From Anderseniella sp039978075 (GTDB taxonomy: Bacteria; Pseudomonadota; Alphaproteobacteria; Rhizobiales; Aestuariivirgaceae): a DNA stretch of 64,000 nucleotides. The notes under the pieces are model-generated. The model searched no databases. It had not been told where the DNA came from and saw nothing but the letters and a program-made list of their open reading frames with translations. This document shows positions 16,681 through 24,738 of the stretch, in pieces. The stretch covers positions 496,001 to 560,000 of the forward strand of contig JBDWCA010000005.1 of the NCBI GenBank assembly GCA_039978075.1. The letters run 5' to 3'. The position numbers and the translations under genes were made by a program. Each line of letters opens with the position of its first letter. The stretch's first letter is position 1.

Positions 16681-17226
16681 CTAATCCCCTTCATAGTCTA
16701 CGAGGCGATGTACCTTGATGTCCTTGTCGATGAGCTTTTGCGCGCCACCAAGGTCGGGCAGATTGACAACGAATGCGGCGGCGACAACGTCGCCACCAGA
16801 CCCCTGGATCAGGTCAATCGCGGCTTCCGCGGTGCCGCCGGTTGCGATCAGATCATCGATCAGCAGGATCTTGTCACCCGCCGAAATGGCATCTGCGTGG
16901 ATTTCGATTGTGTCGACGCCGTATTCCAGCTGGTAATCCCTTCCAATGACCTTGCCCGGCAGTTTGCCCTTTTTGCGGATCGGCAGGAAGCCGAGACCAA
17001 GCTCGTGGGCGATGGCACCACCCAGAATGAATCCGCGCGCCTCGATGCCAACCACATAGTCCACGCCGGCAGACAGGAACGGCCACATCAACTCATCGAC
17101 AGCGGCGCGAAAGGCATGCTTGTTGGCCAGCAGGGTAGTGATGTCGCGAAACTGGACACCCGGTTTGGGGTAGTCGGGAATGGTGCGGATATGGCGGCGA
17201 ATGTCAAAGCCGTTGCGGAGGTCCAT
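16681..17226 (-). CDS. apt: Adenine phosphoribosyltransferase
   Basis: 181 residues, normal length. Apt makes AMP from adenine and PRPP in the cytoplasm. The PRPP-binding loop is ILLIDDLIATGGTAEAAI, and the N-terminal half has IRTIPDYPKPGVQFRDITTLL and GIEARGFILGGAIAHELG, both diagnostic. Its place between the adenine deaminase and lysE and mtnA genes fits recycling of the adenine that MtnP releases. PRPP would come from prs in the same window. Confidence 0.96.
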   Translation of the reverse strand: MDLRNGFDIRRHIRTIPDYPKPGVQFRDITTLLANKHAFRAAVDELMWPFLSAGVDYVVGIEARGFILGGAIAHELGLGFLPIRKKGKLPGKVIGRDYQLEYGVDTIEIHADAISAGDKILLIDDLIATGGTAEAAIDLIQGSGGDVVAAAFVVNLPDLGGAQKLIDKDIKVHRLVDYEGD

Positions 17227-17259
17227 CAGGCAGATCCTTGTTGCTTCAAATTAAATTAG

Positions 17260-18273
17260 CTAGCGGGCTTTATCGACGAATTCATCAAAGTGAGCAACAG
17301 CGGCGCGCTTGTCGGCTTCGTTCATGAACGAGCCGATAAAGCTGTTGCGTCCCAACTGCACGATCTCCGAGCGGGTCAGGTTCAATGCTTCGGCAATAGC
17401 CAGGTAGTTGTCGTTTACATAGCCACCGAAATAGGACGGATCATCTGAATTGACGGTGGCGCAGATACCGGCATTCAGCATGTGCCGGAGAGGATGGTTT
17501 TCAAGATCAGGCACGACCTGCAGCCGCTTGTTGGACAACGGACAGACGGTCATGGCCATGCCGCTGTCGGCTATGCGTTTGACCAGCGAGGGATCTTCCA
17601 GCGCCCGGTTGCCGTGATCGATACGTTCTATGTTCAGGTCATCCAGCGCTTCGGTAACATAAGCTGGTGGCCCTTCCTCACCTGCATGGGCGACCGGCGT
17701 GAAACCCTGCTCGCGGGCTTCGGCAAAGACGCGTTTGAATTTTGACGGCGGATGGCCGTTTTCGGAACTGTCGAGACCGACGCCGTGGATATGGCTCTTG
17801 CAGGCGCAGGCCTGTTCAAGAGTGTCGAATGCCTCGTCTTCACTGAGGTGGCGCAGGAAGCACATGATAAGTTTCGAGGTAATGCCGAAATCCCGCCTGG
17901 CCTTGTCAAACGCATCGGTAAGACCGGAGAGCACCGTGTCGAAGCTGACACCGCGGGCAGTGTGACCTTGTGGATCGAAAAACACTTCGACGTGGGTGAC
18001 GTTCTGGGCCGCCATTTTTTCCAGGTAGGCCCAGGCAAGGTCGAAGAAATCCTCCCGCTTCAACAGCACCGACATGCCCAGATAATAGACATCGAGAAAG
18101 TCCTGAAGACAGTTGAATTCATAGGCCTGGCGGATATCTTCCACGGTCGCATAGGGCAGGGTCACATTGTTACGCCTGGCCAGGCTCATCATGAGGTCTG
18201 GTTCGAGTGTACCTTCTATATGCAGATGCAATTCTGCCTTGGGCATCTCGGTGATAAAGCGGGAAAGGTTCAT
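17260..18273 (-). CDS. Adenine deaminase (adenosine deaminase-like family)
   Basis: 337 residues from ATG 18273 (MNLSRFITEMPKAELHLHIEG); an earlier ATG at 18300 adds nine residues. It has the Zn amidohydrolase set: HLH in the first strand, HAGEEG and SDDPSYFGG. General annotation would be adenosine deaminase, but PKAELHLHIEGTLEPD, FFDPQGHTARG, SSENGHPPSKF and the YFGGYV motif agree with the bacterial/fungal adenine aminohydrolase subfamily (Aah1/PA0148-like). Standing next to mtnP and apt, it would deaminate the adenine released from methylthioadenosine to hypoxanthine. The assignment rests on remembered subfamily motifs. Confidence 0.85.
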   Translation of the reverse strand: MNLSRFITEMPKAELHLHIEGTLEPDLMMSLARRNNVTLPYATVEDIRQAYEFNCLQDFLDVYYLGMSVLLKREDFFDLAWAYLEKMAAQNVTHVEVFFDPQGHTARGVSFDTVLSGLTDAFDKARRDFGITSKLIMCFLRHLSEDEAFDTLEQACACKSHIHGVGLDSSENGHPPSKFKRVFAEAREQGFTPVAHAGEEGPPAYVTEALDDLNIERIDHGNRALEDPSLVKRIADSGMAMTVCPLSNKRLQVVPDLENHPLRHMLNAGICATVNSDDPSYFGGYVNDNYLAIAEALNLTRSEIVQLGRNSFIGSFMNEADKRAAVAHFDEFVDKAR

Positions 18274-18301
18274 TTTAGTCCAGGTTCCGGAGATGTCCAC
18301 G

Positions 18302-19174
18302 CTATCGGTTCAGCACCCGTCCCGCAACCGCATCAAGTTTCGCCAGCAGGTCCGCATCGCGCTTTTCAGGCGCCGTCATGATGGCAAACTCCAGTGCGGT
18401 GTCTGAATGCAGCGGGCAGGACTGATGTTCGACGGGCAGGTCGTTGGCAAGCCGTGTGACCAGCTTGATGGCGTTGGAGACGTTGGCGCGCATGACTTCG
18501 AGGATGGAGGTAATGTCCACCGCGCCGTGATCAGGATGCCAGGAATCGAAATCGGTTACCATGGCGGCTGTGGCGTAACAGATTTCGGCCTCGCGGGCCA
18601 GTTTGGCTTCCGGCATGTTGGTCATGCCAATGACATCGCAACCCCACTGCCGGTAGAGCTTGCTTTCAGCAACGCTGGAGAACTGCGGGCCTTCCATGCA
18701 CAGATAGGTGCCGCCGCGGGCATGCGGTATGCCTTCTGCGGAGGCCGCAGCCTCCAGGGCATCGGCGAGCACCGGCGAGATTGGGTCTGCGACGGACACA
18801 TGCGCGACACAGCCTTCGCCAAAGAAACTCTTTTCGCGGGCGAAAGTACGGTCAATAAACTGATCGATGATCACAAAAGTGCCGGGCGGCAATTCTTCCC
18901 TGAAAGAGCCGCACGCGGATACTGATACAAGATCCGTCACGCCTGCGCGCTTCAGTACATCAATATTGGCGCGGTAGTTGATGCCGCCGGGAGGTATTCT
19001 GTGGCCACGACCGTGACGAGGCAGAAACACCACCGGAAGGCCTCCGATTTCACCGCGGCGAACTTCATCTGACGGTTCACCCCACGGGCTTTCGATCCTT
19101 TCCCAGCGGGCATCGTCCATCTCGATGTCGTAGACGCCTGATCCACCGACAATACCGAGAACTGAATTGGTCAT
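18302..19174 (-). CDS. mtnP: S-methyl-5'-thioadenosine phosphorylase
   Basis: 290 residues. MtnP splits methylthioadenosine, a by-product of polyamine and homoserine-lactone synthesis, into adenine and methylthioribose-1-phosphate. Visible are GIVGGSGVYDI (phosphate loop), FLPRHGRGHRIPPGGINYRANI, the base-binding CMEGPQFSSVAESKLYRQWG and GMTNMPEAKLAREAEICYA. The PPGGINYRAN segment is the MTAP rather than the PNP version. It is the first gene of the salvage cluster; GGAG lies nine bases before its ATG, and the petABC terminator ends only about 20 bases upstream. Confidence 0.96.
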   Translation of the reverse strand: MTNSVLGIVGGSGVYDIEMDDARWERIESPWGEPSDEVRRGEIGGLPVVFLPRHGRGHRIPPGGINYRANIDVLKRAGVTDLVSVSACGSFREELPPGTFVIIDQFIDRTFAREKSFFGEGCVAHVSVADPISPVLADALEAAASAEGIPHARGGTYLCMEGPQFSSVAESKLYRQWGCDVIGMTNMPEAKLAREAEICYATAAMVTDFDSWHPDHGAVDITSILEVMRANVSNAIKLVTRLANDLPVEHQSCPLHSDTALEFAIMTAPEKRDADLLAKLDAVAGRVLNR

Positions 19175-19193
19175 TAATTGGTGCTCCGGATTG

Positions 19194-19222
19194 AAAAAGC
19201 CCGGACGTTTCCATCCGGGCTT
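19194..19222 (-). terminator. Intrinsic terminator of petABC, just before mtnP
   Basis: Read on the minus strand, AAGCCCGGA and TCCGGGCTT form a perfect 9-base stem with an 8-base loop, followed by a run of Ts. It ends some 19 bases before the mtnP ATG, so mtnP expression needs either read-through or a promoter lying inside or upstream of the hairpin. Confidence 0.85.
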
Positions 19223-19255
19223 GTTGTGTAGAAAACTTTCAAGTCACCATCAGAC

Positions 19256-20104
19256 TTAATGTGGTTCGCGGCCCCAGACGCGTTTCTTGGTCAGGAACAA
19301 CAACAGGGACAGAATGGCCAGATACAAGACAACCTGTAAGCCCATCGACTTGCGCTGTTCCATTTTCGGTTCACCGGCCCAGGTCAGGAAAGCGGCTACA
19401 TCCGTTGACATCTGCTCAACGCTCGCCTTGGTGCCGTCGGCATACTCAACTGCATCTTCCGACAGCGGCGGTGCCATCGATATCCATGGCCCTGCCGAGA
19501 AGTATGGGTTGTAGGACTTGCCTTCCGGCGCATCCTTGGCCGCTTCTGCCGACGGCTCTTCATATCCCATCAGTACCGAGCGAACATATTCCGGTCCGCC
19601 ATTACCCTTCACCAGCTTGATGAACGGCGACACATACCACGGGAAATGGAAGCCTTCGCGCTTCTTGGTGATCAGCGACAGGTCGACCGGATAGGCTCCG
19701 CCATTGGCAGACATTGCAGCTTCCCGGTTGGGGAACGGGCTGGCAAATTTGTCAGACGGCAGACCCGGGCGTTCAAACATTTCACCTTCGCCATTGGGGC
19801 CATCCATTACGCTGGCTTCGGCAGCAACAGCTTTCACCTCGGCTTCAGACAGTTCCGGTCCGCCTGGTTGTGCAAGGTTACGATAGGACATCTGGTTCAG
19901 CGAGTGACACGCGGCGCAGACTTCCTTGTAAACCAGATAACCGCGCTGCAACTGCGCCCGGTCGAAATGGCCGAACACGCCCTCGAATGAGAAGTCGATA
20001 TCTTCCGCATTGTGTTGCTTGCCCGCTGCAATGGCAGCCGTTCCACCCAGAACCAAAGAGGTTCCGAGAGCGATGGCAGCAAGGAGTGTTTTTGTCGTCT
20101 TCAT
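19256..20104 (-). CDS. petC: Cytochrome c1 of the bc1 complex
   Basis: 282 residues. It has a signal peptide (cleavage near GTAAIAAG), the haem-attachment site CAACH in KEVCAACHSLNQMSYRNL, an axial-Met region before the membrane anchor, and a single C-terminal helix (VVLYLAILSLLLFLTKKRVW). Cytochrome c1 receives electrons from the Rieske centre and passes them to a soluble cytochrome c on the periplasmic side. It is a separate gene rather than a fusion with cytochrome b, as in the petABC arrangement of most Alphaproteobacteria. The gene follows petB by 24 bases and ends at a strong terminator. Confidence 0.96.
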   Translation of the reverse strand: MKTTKTLLAAIALGTSLVLGGTAAIAAGKQHNAEDIDFSFEGVFGHFDRAQLQRGYLVYKEVCAACHSLNQMSYRNLAQPGGPELSEAEVKAVAAEASVMDGPNGEGEMFERPGLPSDKFASPFPNREAAMSANGGAYPVDLSLITKKREGFHFPWYVSPFIKLVKGNGGPEYVRSVLMGYEEPSAEAAKDAPEGKSYNPYFSAGPWISMAPPLSEDAVEYADGTKASVEQMSTDVAAFLTWAGEPKMEQRKSMGLQVVLYLAILSLLLFLTKKRVWGREPH

Positions 20105-20128
20105 AGAATTATCTCCTGAATGCTGCTG

Positions 20129-21385
20129 TTACTCAGCCGGTTGGGCTGCGGGCTGCTTGTCGGCGTTCTTCGCCAAAACCGCATCCGATATGGAAGAAGG
20201 TAGCGGTTTGGGCGTTTCGAGCAGTCCGACAAGCGGCAGCAGAATGAGGAAGTGGGCGAAGTAGTAGACTGTCGCGATCTGGCCAACGGTGATCCACCAG
20301 CCTTCCGGCGGATTGGCACCCACGACACCCAGGATGAAGAAGTCGATCATCAACAGCCAGAACAACTGCTTGAAAATCGGCCGATAGGCGGCAGAACGTA
20401 CCTTTGACGTATCGAGCCAGGGCAGGATGAACCACACCAGGATCGAGCCAAACATGGCAACCACACCCAGCAACTTGTCCGGAACCGCCCGCAGGATCGC
20501 GTAGAACGGCAGATAATACCATTCGGGAACGATGTGCTCCGGCGTAACCAGCGGATTTGCTTCTTCATAGTTGATCGAGTGGCCGAGATAATCCGGCGCG
20601 AAGAACACAAATGCCGTGAACACGATGAAGAACACCGAGAGGGCAAAAGCGTCTTTGACCGTCGCAAACGGGGTAAAGGCAAGAGTGTCCTGACCGGATT
20701 TCACTTCAACACCGGTCGGGTTGCCCTGGCCGGTGACGTGCAGGGCCCATACGTGCAGGATGACGACACCTACCAGAACGAACGGCAGCAGGTAGTGCAG
20801 CGAGAAGAAGCGCTGCAAAGTCGCGTTGTCTACCGAGAAACCGCCCCACAGCCAGGTGACGATAGCCTCACCGAAGAACGGTACGGCGGAGAACAGGTTG
20901 GTGATGACCTTGGCACCCCAGAAGCTCATCTGGCCCCACGGCAGCACATATCCCATGAAGCCGGTTGCCATCATGACAAGGAAAATAGCAACACCGAGCA
21001 TCCATAAAATTTCGCGCGGCGCCTTGTAGGAGCCGTAGTACATGCCACGCGCGATATGGATATAAACCGCGATAAAGAAGAATGATGCGCCAACGGCATG
21101 CCATTTCTGCAGGACATTGCCGAAGTTCACGTTACGGCGAATGTGTTCGACAGAATCGAAGGCCATGTCAACGTGCGGCGTGTAGTGCATGACGAGCACG
21201 ATGCCGGTGATGATCTGTGAGACCATCATGATCATCAGGATTCCGCCGAACGTGTACCAGTAGTTCAGATTGCGCGGCACCGGATAGCTGACAAAGCTGT
21301 CATACATAAGCCGGGGCAATGGCAACCGGTCGTCGACCCATTTCATGACTGGGTTGGTCGGATTGTAGGTGGAATGTCCGCTCAT
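20129..21385 (-). CDS. petB: Cytochrome b of the bc1 complex
   Basis: 418 residues with eight or more hydrophobic helices. Haem-binding histidines sit in helix B (HYTPHV region, KWHAVGASFFFIAVYIHIARG) and helix D (FFSLHYLLPFVLVGVVILHVWALH). The Qo-site motif appears as PEWYYLPFYAILRAVP, the PEWY variant, and GFMGYVLPWGQMSFWGA is conserved. It forms the core of the quinol:cytochrome c oxidoreductase in the inner membrane. The gene lies 11 bases after petA and 24 before petC. Confidence 0.97.
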   Translation of the reverse strand: MSGHSTYNPTNPVMKWVDDRLPLPRLMYDSFVSYPVPRNLNYWYTFGGILMIMMVSQIITGIVLVMHYTPHVDMAFDSVEHIRRNVNFGNVLQKWHAVGASFFFIAVYIHIARGMYYGSYKAPREILWMLGVAIFLVMMATGFMGYVLPWGQMSFWGAKVITNLFSAVPFFGEAIVTWLWGGFSVDNATLQRFFSLHYLLPFVLVGVVILHVWALHVTGQGNPTGVEVKSGQDTLAFTPFATVKDAFALSVFFIVFTAFVFFAPDYLGHSINYEEANPLVTPEHIVPEWYYLPFYAILRAVPDKLLGVVAMFGSILVWFILPWLDTSKVRSAAYRPIFKQLFWLLMIDFFILGVVGANPPEGWWITVGQIATVYYFAHFLILLPLVGLLETPKPLPSSISDAVLAKNADKQPAAQPAE

Positions 21386-21396
21386 GATATGTTCCC

Positions 21397-21957
21397 TCAG
21401 CCGATCTGGATCTTCGCGTCGCTCAAGTACTTGTACTCAGGCACGGGAAGGTTTTCTGGAGCGGGGCCTTTGCGGATGCGGCCTGCGGTGTCGTAATGCG
21501 AGCCATGACACGGACAGAACCAGCCGTCATATTCGCCTTCATTTCCGATCGGTACGCAACCAAGGTGAGTACAAACGCCCATCTGGACCAGATACTGTTC
21601 CTTGCCGTCAACGACACGGTTTACGTCGGTTGCCTCGCTGCCGTCCGCTACATTTGCGTTGCGCGCGATGGGATCCGGCAGGTCTGCAATGTTGACCGCC
21701 TTGGCTTCCTCGATCTCCTTGGCGGTACGATGCCGGATGATCACCGGATTGCCGCGCCATTTCACGGTGATGGACTGGCCCACCTCTATCGGAGACAGAT
21801 CAACCTCAATGGACGCCAGCGCCAGCACGGAGGCTGACGGGTTCATCTGATCGATCAGTGGAATGGCCAGGGCGGCTGCGCCGACGGCGCCAACCGCGCC
21901 GGTGGCTATATAAAGAAAATCTCGACGGTCTTCGTCTGGTGCTTCAGCAGTTGACAC
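21397..21957 (-). CDS. petA: Rieske iron-sulfur subunit of the bc1 complex
   Basis: 186 residues. The N-terminus carries a Tat-type signal anchor (DRRDFLYIATGAVGAVGAAALAIPLIDQ). The [2Fe-2S] cluster ligands are in CTHLGC and CPCHGSHYD, with the expected Cys and His pairs. The subunit moves electrons from quinol to cytochrome c1. It is the first gene of petABC; the 340-base region upstream should hold the operon promoter. Confidence 0.97.
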   Translation of the reverse strand: MSTAEAPDEDRRDFLYIATGAVGAVGAAALAIPLIDQMNPSASVLALASIEVDLSPIEVGQSITVKWRGNPVIIRHRTAKEIEEAKAVNIADLPDPIARNANVADGSEATDVNRVVDGKEQYLVQMGVCTHLGCVPIGNEGEYDGWFCPCHGSHYDTAGRIRKGPAPENLPVPEYKYLSDAKIQIG

Positions 21958-22301
21958 GGGCTAACCCCTCGCTCGGCTTACCTGTTTAAATTCCCCATCC
22001 GTTCGCAATCGCCACAATTATGCCACGGCGCTGAACAGATTGGACCGGGTTGTGGCATTCGTGCGGTTGAAAGTCCAGATATGAAGTGTCGCACGTCCAC
22101 TGTTTTCGATTTCGATTAAATCATGGTTTCAGGAGGTGGGGAACGACAAAGTTCGGGCATGTTGATAGAGCGTGAAATCAAGCCAGTGACTTTGGAGTTT
22201 TGCAGGCATGCAGGCACCTGCACGCTCGCAGTTCTCGCTGCGATGCGCGTTGCCGATGAACGCGAGGGTATGGATCGGTTTACAGGCGTCGGTGGGAGCC
22301 G
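21958..22301. other. Intergenic region upstream of petABC
   Basis: About 340 bases. It must contain the petABC promoter (minus strand), where a CATAAT-like -10 is visible near 22020 but has no good -35. One plus-strand open frame from 22123 is preceded by no usable start-SD pair and has no recognisable features, so I do not call it. No RNA gene or repeat was seen. Confidence 0.4.
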
Positions 22302-22760
22302 TCAGACGCCGTTTTCGCCGACAAGCGGATTCGAGTTCCTGCGCGAGTCTGTCGGTTTGGTCTTATGTGCATAAACGTTGATGTTGGTGCCTGGGACATA
22401 TTTCTCAAGTTTGAACCTTCCCGTGAGCTCGAACGAGCCATCGTACATGCGTTTGTCGACTGGTGATGTATACCGGTATTGGATTGTCGCGCGCTTATGT
22501 ACATCGTGCTCAGAGTAGTCATGTTTGGCAGCGACAAGCGGGGCAATCTCACAATCCATGTAGGCCATTTTGTTTGTCCTGCTGTCGATGATTTTTCGGC
22601 GGCGTTTCTTAATGTAGCAATCAATCGTTACTTTGGTGATTGATGCATCGACCGTCTTGTAGTTCGTTTTCAGATCATTCGCGTCATGAAGCATGTGACC
22701 AAAAAGCACCACAACAATACCACCAATTACTGTTGCCTTGATTTTCAGATTCCCGAACAC
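22302..22760 (-). CDS. DUF3592-like membrane-anchored protein of unknown function
   Basis: 152 residues from a GTG start at 22760, chosen because AGGAGGGG lies seven bases upstream; an in-frame ATG thirty bases earlier has no such site. One N-terminal membrane helix (ATVIGGIVVVLFGHML) is followed by a soluble part containing a beta-rich module with V-D-A-S-I-T-K-V and Q-Y-R-Y-T-S strands, similar in outline to DUF3592. It is rich in Lys, Arg and Asp. The region is noticeably richer in A+T than its neighbours and may have come by transfer. Function unknown. Confidence 0.6.
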   Translation of the reverse strand: MFGNLKIKATVIGGIVVVLFGHMLHDANDLKTNYKTVDASITKVTIDCYIKKRRRKIIDSRTNKMAYMDCEIAPLVAAKHDYSEHDVHKRATIQYRYTSPVDKRMYDGSFELTGRFKLEKYVPGTNINVYAHKTKPTDSRRNSNPLVGENGV

Positions 22761-22908
22761 AATATCACCCCTCCTATTTCGTCTCGACACGGAATAGAAT
22801 GAGATCCATAGGTGATTTATCGCTTAAAAAGTTGATTAAAATTCACGGCAATCGGGGGGTTGTTCAATACCTGCCTGACCTCGCGGTCGGACCGACTCCG
22901 GCTACGGC

Positions 22909-23214
22909 CTACTTCATCAGTTCAATTTCCACGAAAGCACATTCGAAGTCATTTCCATTGATAACATCATGCTCGACGCCGGCTTCGCGAAAATACGGAA
23001 TACCGGTTTTCATTTCGCCGACTGTCCGCTTGCCGCCTTCTGTCTCGATTTCCAGAGTGCCGTCAAACAGCGGTACGACGACATAGTCATACTCGTGACG
23101 GTGCCAGCCGGTATTGTCGCCGCGGTTTTTAAACCGCCATTCGGTAACCCGTGCGCGGTCATTGTTTATGAACTCGGTTGGTATGGCGGTGCCTTTGGAA
23201 GTGTCGTTGCACAT
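22909..23214 (-). CDS. Small cupin-domain protein
   Basis: 101 residues from ATG 23214, which has AAGGAGA upstream; the open frame extends further but only into the trmL promoter region. A single cupin barrel is seen: motif 1 as GWHRHEYDYVVVPLFDGTLEIETEGG (two His and one Glu as possible metal ligands, though the last His is not obvious) and motif 2 as IPYFREAGVEHDVIN. Small single-cupin proteins often bind metals or small ligands; no substrate can be named. It is divergent from trmL. Confidence 0.75.
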   Translation of the reverse strand: MCNDTSKGTAIPTEFINNDRARVTEWRFKNRGDNTGWHRHEYDYVVVPLFDGTLEIETEGGKRTVGEMKTGIPYFREAGVEHDVINGNDFECAFVEIELMK

Positions 23215-23327
23215 GATAAATGTCTCCTTCACAGTTTCGACTATTGTAGAAGAGTTGAGACAGGCGCGCTGTCCCAGTTGGCGCGAATTGATGATTCCAG
23301 ACTGGCGAATTTCCTGAGGTCGCACGC

Positions 23328-23783
23328 ATGATCGAAATTGCACTCTATCAACCGGACATCGCCCAGAACGCGGCGACAAGTGTGCGGCTGGCAGCCTGCC
23401 TCGGGCTGACCATCCACATCATTGAACCTGCCGGTTTCGTCTGGAACGCCCGTGATTTCCGGCGTGCGGGCATGGATTACATCGATCAGGCCAACATTGT
23501 GCGTCAGCCGGACTGGGAGACATTCCTGGCAACAATGTCGGAAAGGCGCATTGTCCTTGCGACCACACAGGCGGCGACGGCGTATACCGGGTTCGGTTTT
23601 CAGGCCGACGACATACTGCTTGTGGGCAGGGAGAGCGCAGGTGTCCCGGATCACGTTCGAGACAGTGTCGCCCACCACATATCGATACCCATGCAACCGG
23701 GAACGCGGTCGCTCAATGTGGCCGTGGCCACGGCGATGATTGCCGGAGAGGCTATGCGTCAGACCGTATGGCTGGCGGGTTGA
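23328..23783 (+). CDS. trmL: tRNA (cytidine/uridine-34 2'-O)-methyltransferase TrmL
   Basis: 151 residues of the SPOUT fold, the usual compact length. It methylates the ribose of the wobble base in certain leucine tRNAs. Motif 1 IEIALYQPDIAQNAATSVRLAACLG, motif 2 ILLVGRESAGVP and motif 3 IPMQPGTRSLNVAVATAMIAGEA give the knotted SAM site. An upstream GGTCGCACGC gives a weak ribosome-binding site. The hemF frame overlaps its 3' end, but the likely hemF start is 62 bases beyond the stop. Confidence 0.93.
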   Translation: MIEIALYQPDIAQNAATSVRLAACLGLTIHIIEPAGFVWNARDFRRAGMDYIDQANIVRQPDWETFLATMSERRIVLATTQAATAYTGFGFQADDILLVGRESAGVPDHVRDSVAHHISIPMQPGTRSLNVAVATAMIAGEAMRQTVWLAG

Positions 23784-23844
23784 ACATCAGCTATGCTTTT
23801 GCCGCCCTTCCCAAATCCCTCAATGCCGGATTATTGTCGCGCCC

Positions 23845-24738
23845 ATGACTGACACATCGACAGATATTCACACACGCCTGGAACCCAGCAAGGCTACGGC
23901 ACGGCAGTGGTTTGAGAGCTTGCGCGACCAGATTTGCGCCAGCCTGGAAAAAATTGAAGATGAACTTTCTTCAGGCCCGATGGCCGGTGAACCGGCCGGG
24001 CGCTTTGAGCGCACACCGTGGAGCCGCGAAAATGACGGCGGCGGCGGTGTGATGTCGATCATGAAAGGCCGCGTGTTCGAAAAGGTCGGCGTGCACTGTT
24101 CAACCGTGCATGGCGAGTTTTCTGAAGAGTTTCGCAAGCAGATGCCCGGCGCTGACAAGGACCCCCGGTTTTGGGCATCCGGTATTTCGCTGATCGCGCA
24201 TCCCTGGAACCCGCATGTGCCAACCGCCCACATGAACACCCGGTTCGTGGTGACGACGAAATCCTGGTTTGGCGGTGGCGGAGACCTGACCCCGGTGCTG
24301 GTGCGCAGGCGTACCCAGGAAGACCGGGATTCAGTCGCCTTCCATGCTGCATTTGAAGGGGCCTGCAACGCACACGACGTGGCTGACTACAAACGCTACA
24401 AGGAATGGTGCGACGAGTATTTCTGGCTCAAGCACCGCAATGAACCGCGCGGCATCGGCGGCATCTTCTTTGACTATCTCGACAGTGGTGACTGGGATGC
24501 GGATCTTGCGTTTACCAAGGATGTCGGTCGTGCCTTCGAGACGGCCTATTGCGACATCGTGCGGGCCAATGTGGATACGCCGTGGACAGATGAAGACCGG
24601 GAAGAACAGATGGTGCGGCGCGGGCGCTATGTCGAGTTCAACCTGTTATATGACCGAGGTACGCTGTTTGGATTGAAAACCGGCGGCAACGTCAATTCAA
24701 TCCTGTCTTCCATGCCACCGTCCGTGAAATGGCCCTGA
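23845..24738 (+). CDS. hemF: Oxygen-dependent coproporphyrinogen III oxidase
   Basis: 297 residues from ATG 23845 (MTDTSTDIHTRLEPSKA); the open frame begins earlier but overlaps trmL. HemF decarboxylates coproporphyrinogen III to protoporphyrinogen IX using O2. Motifs are MNTRFVVTTKSWFGGGGDLTP, a Y-K-R-Y-K-E-W-C-D-E-Y-F-W segment, RGIGGIFFDYLDSGDW and RRGRYVEFNLLYDRGTLFGLKTGGN, all typical and complete. The last 10 bases overlap the ATG of an MFS gene, so haem synthesis and the transporter are probably translationally coupled. Confidence 0.96.
   Translation: MTDTSTDIHTRLEPSKATARQWFESLRDQICASLEKIEDELSSGPMAGEPAGRFERTPWSRENDGGGGVMSIMKGRVFEKVGVHCSTVHGEFSEEFRKQMPGADKDPRFWASGISLIAHPWNPHVPTAHMNTRFVVTTKSWFGGGGDLTPVLVRRRTQEDRDSVAFHAAFEGACNAHDVADYKRYKEWCDEYFWLKHRNEPRGIGGIFFDYLDSGDWDADLAFTKDVGRAFETAYCDIVRANVDTPWTDEDREEQMVRRGRYVEFNLLYDRGTLFGLKTGGNVNSILSSMPPSVKWP

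Noticed and set aside
22123..22374. 83-residue plus-strand open frame upstream of the petABC promoter region
   Set aside because: AGGAGGT occurs after the ATG rather than before it; the product has no features and partly overlaps the DUF3592-like gene.
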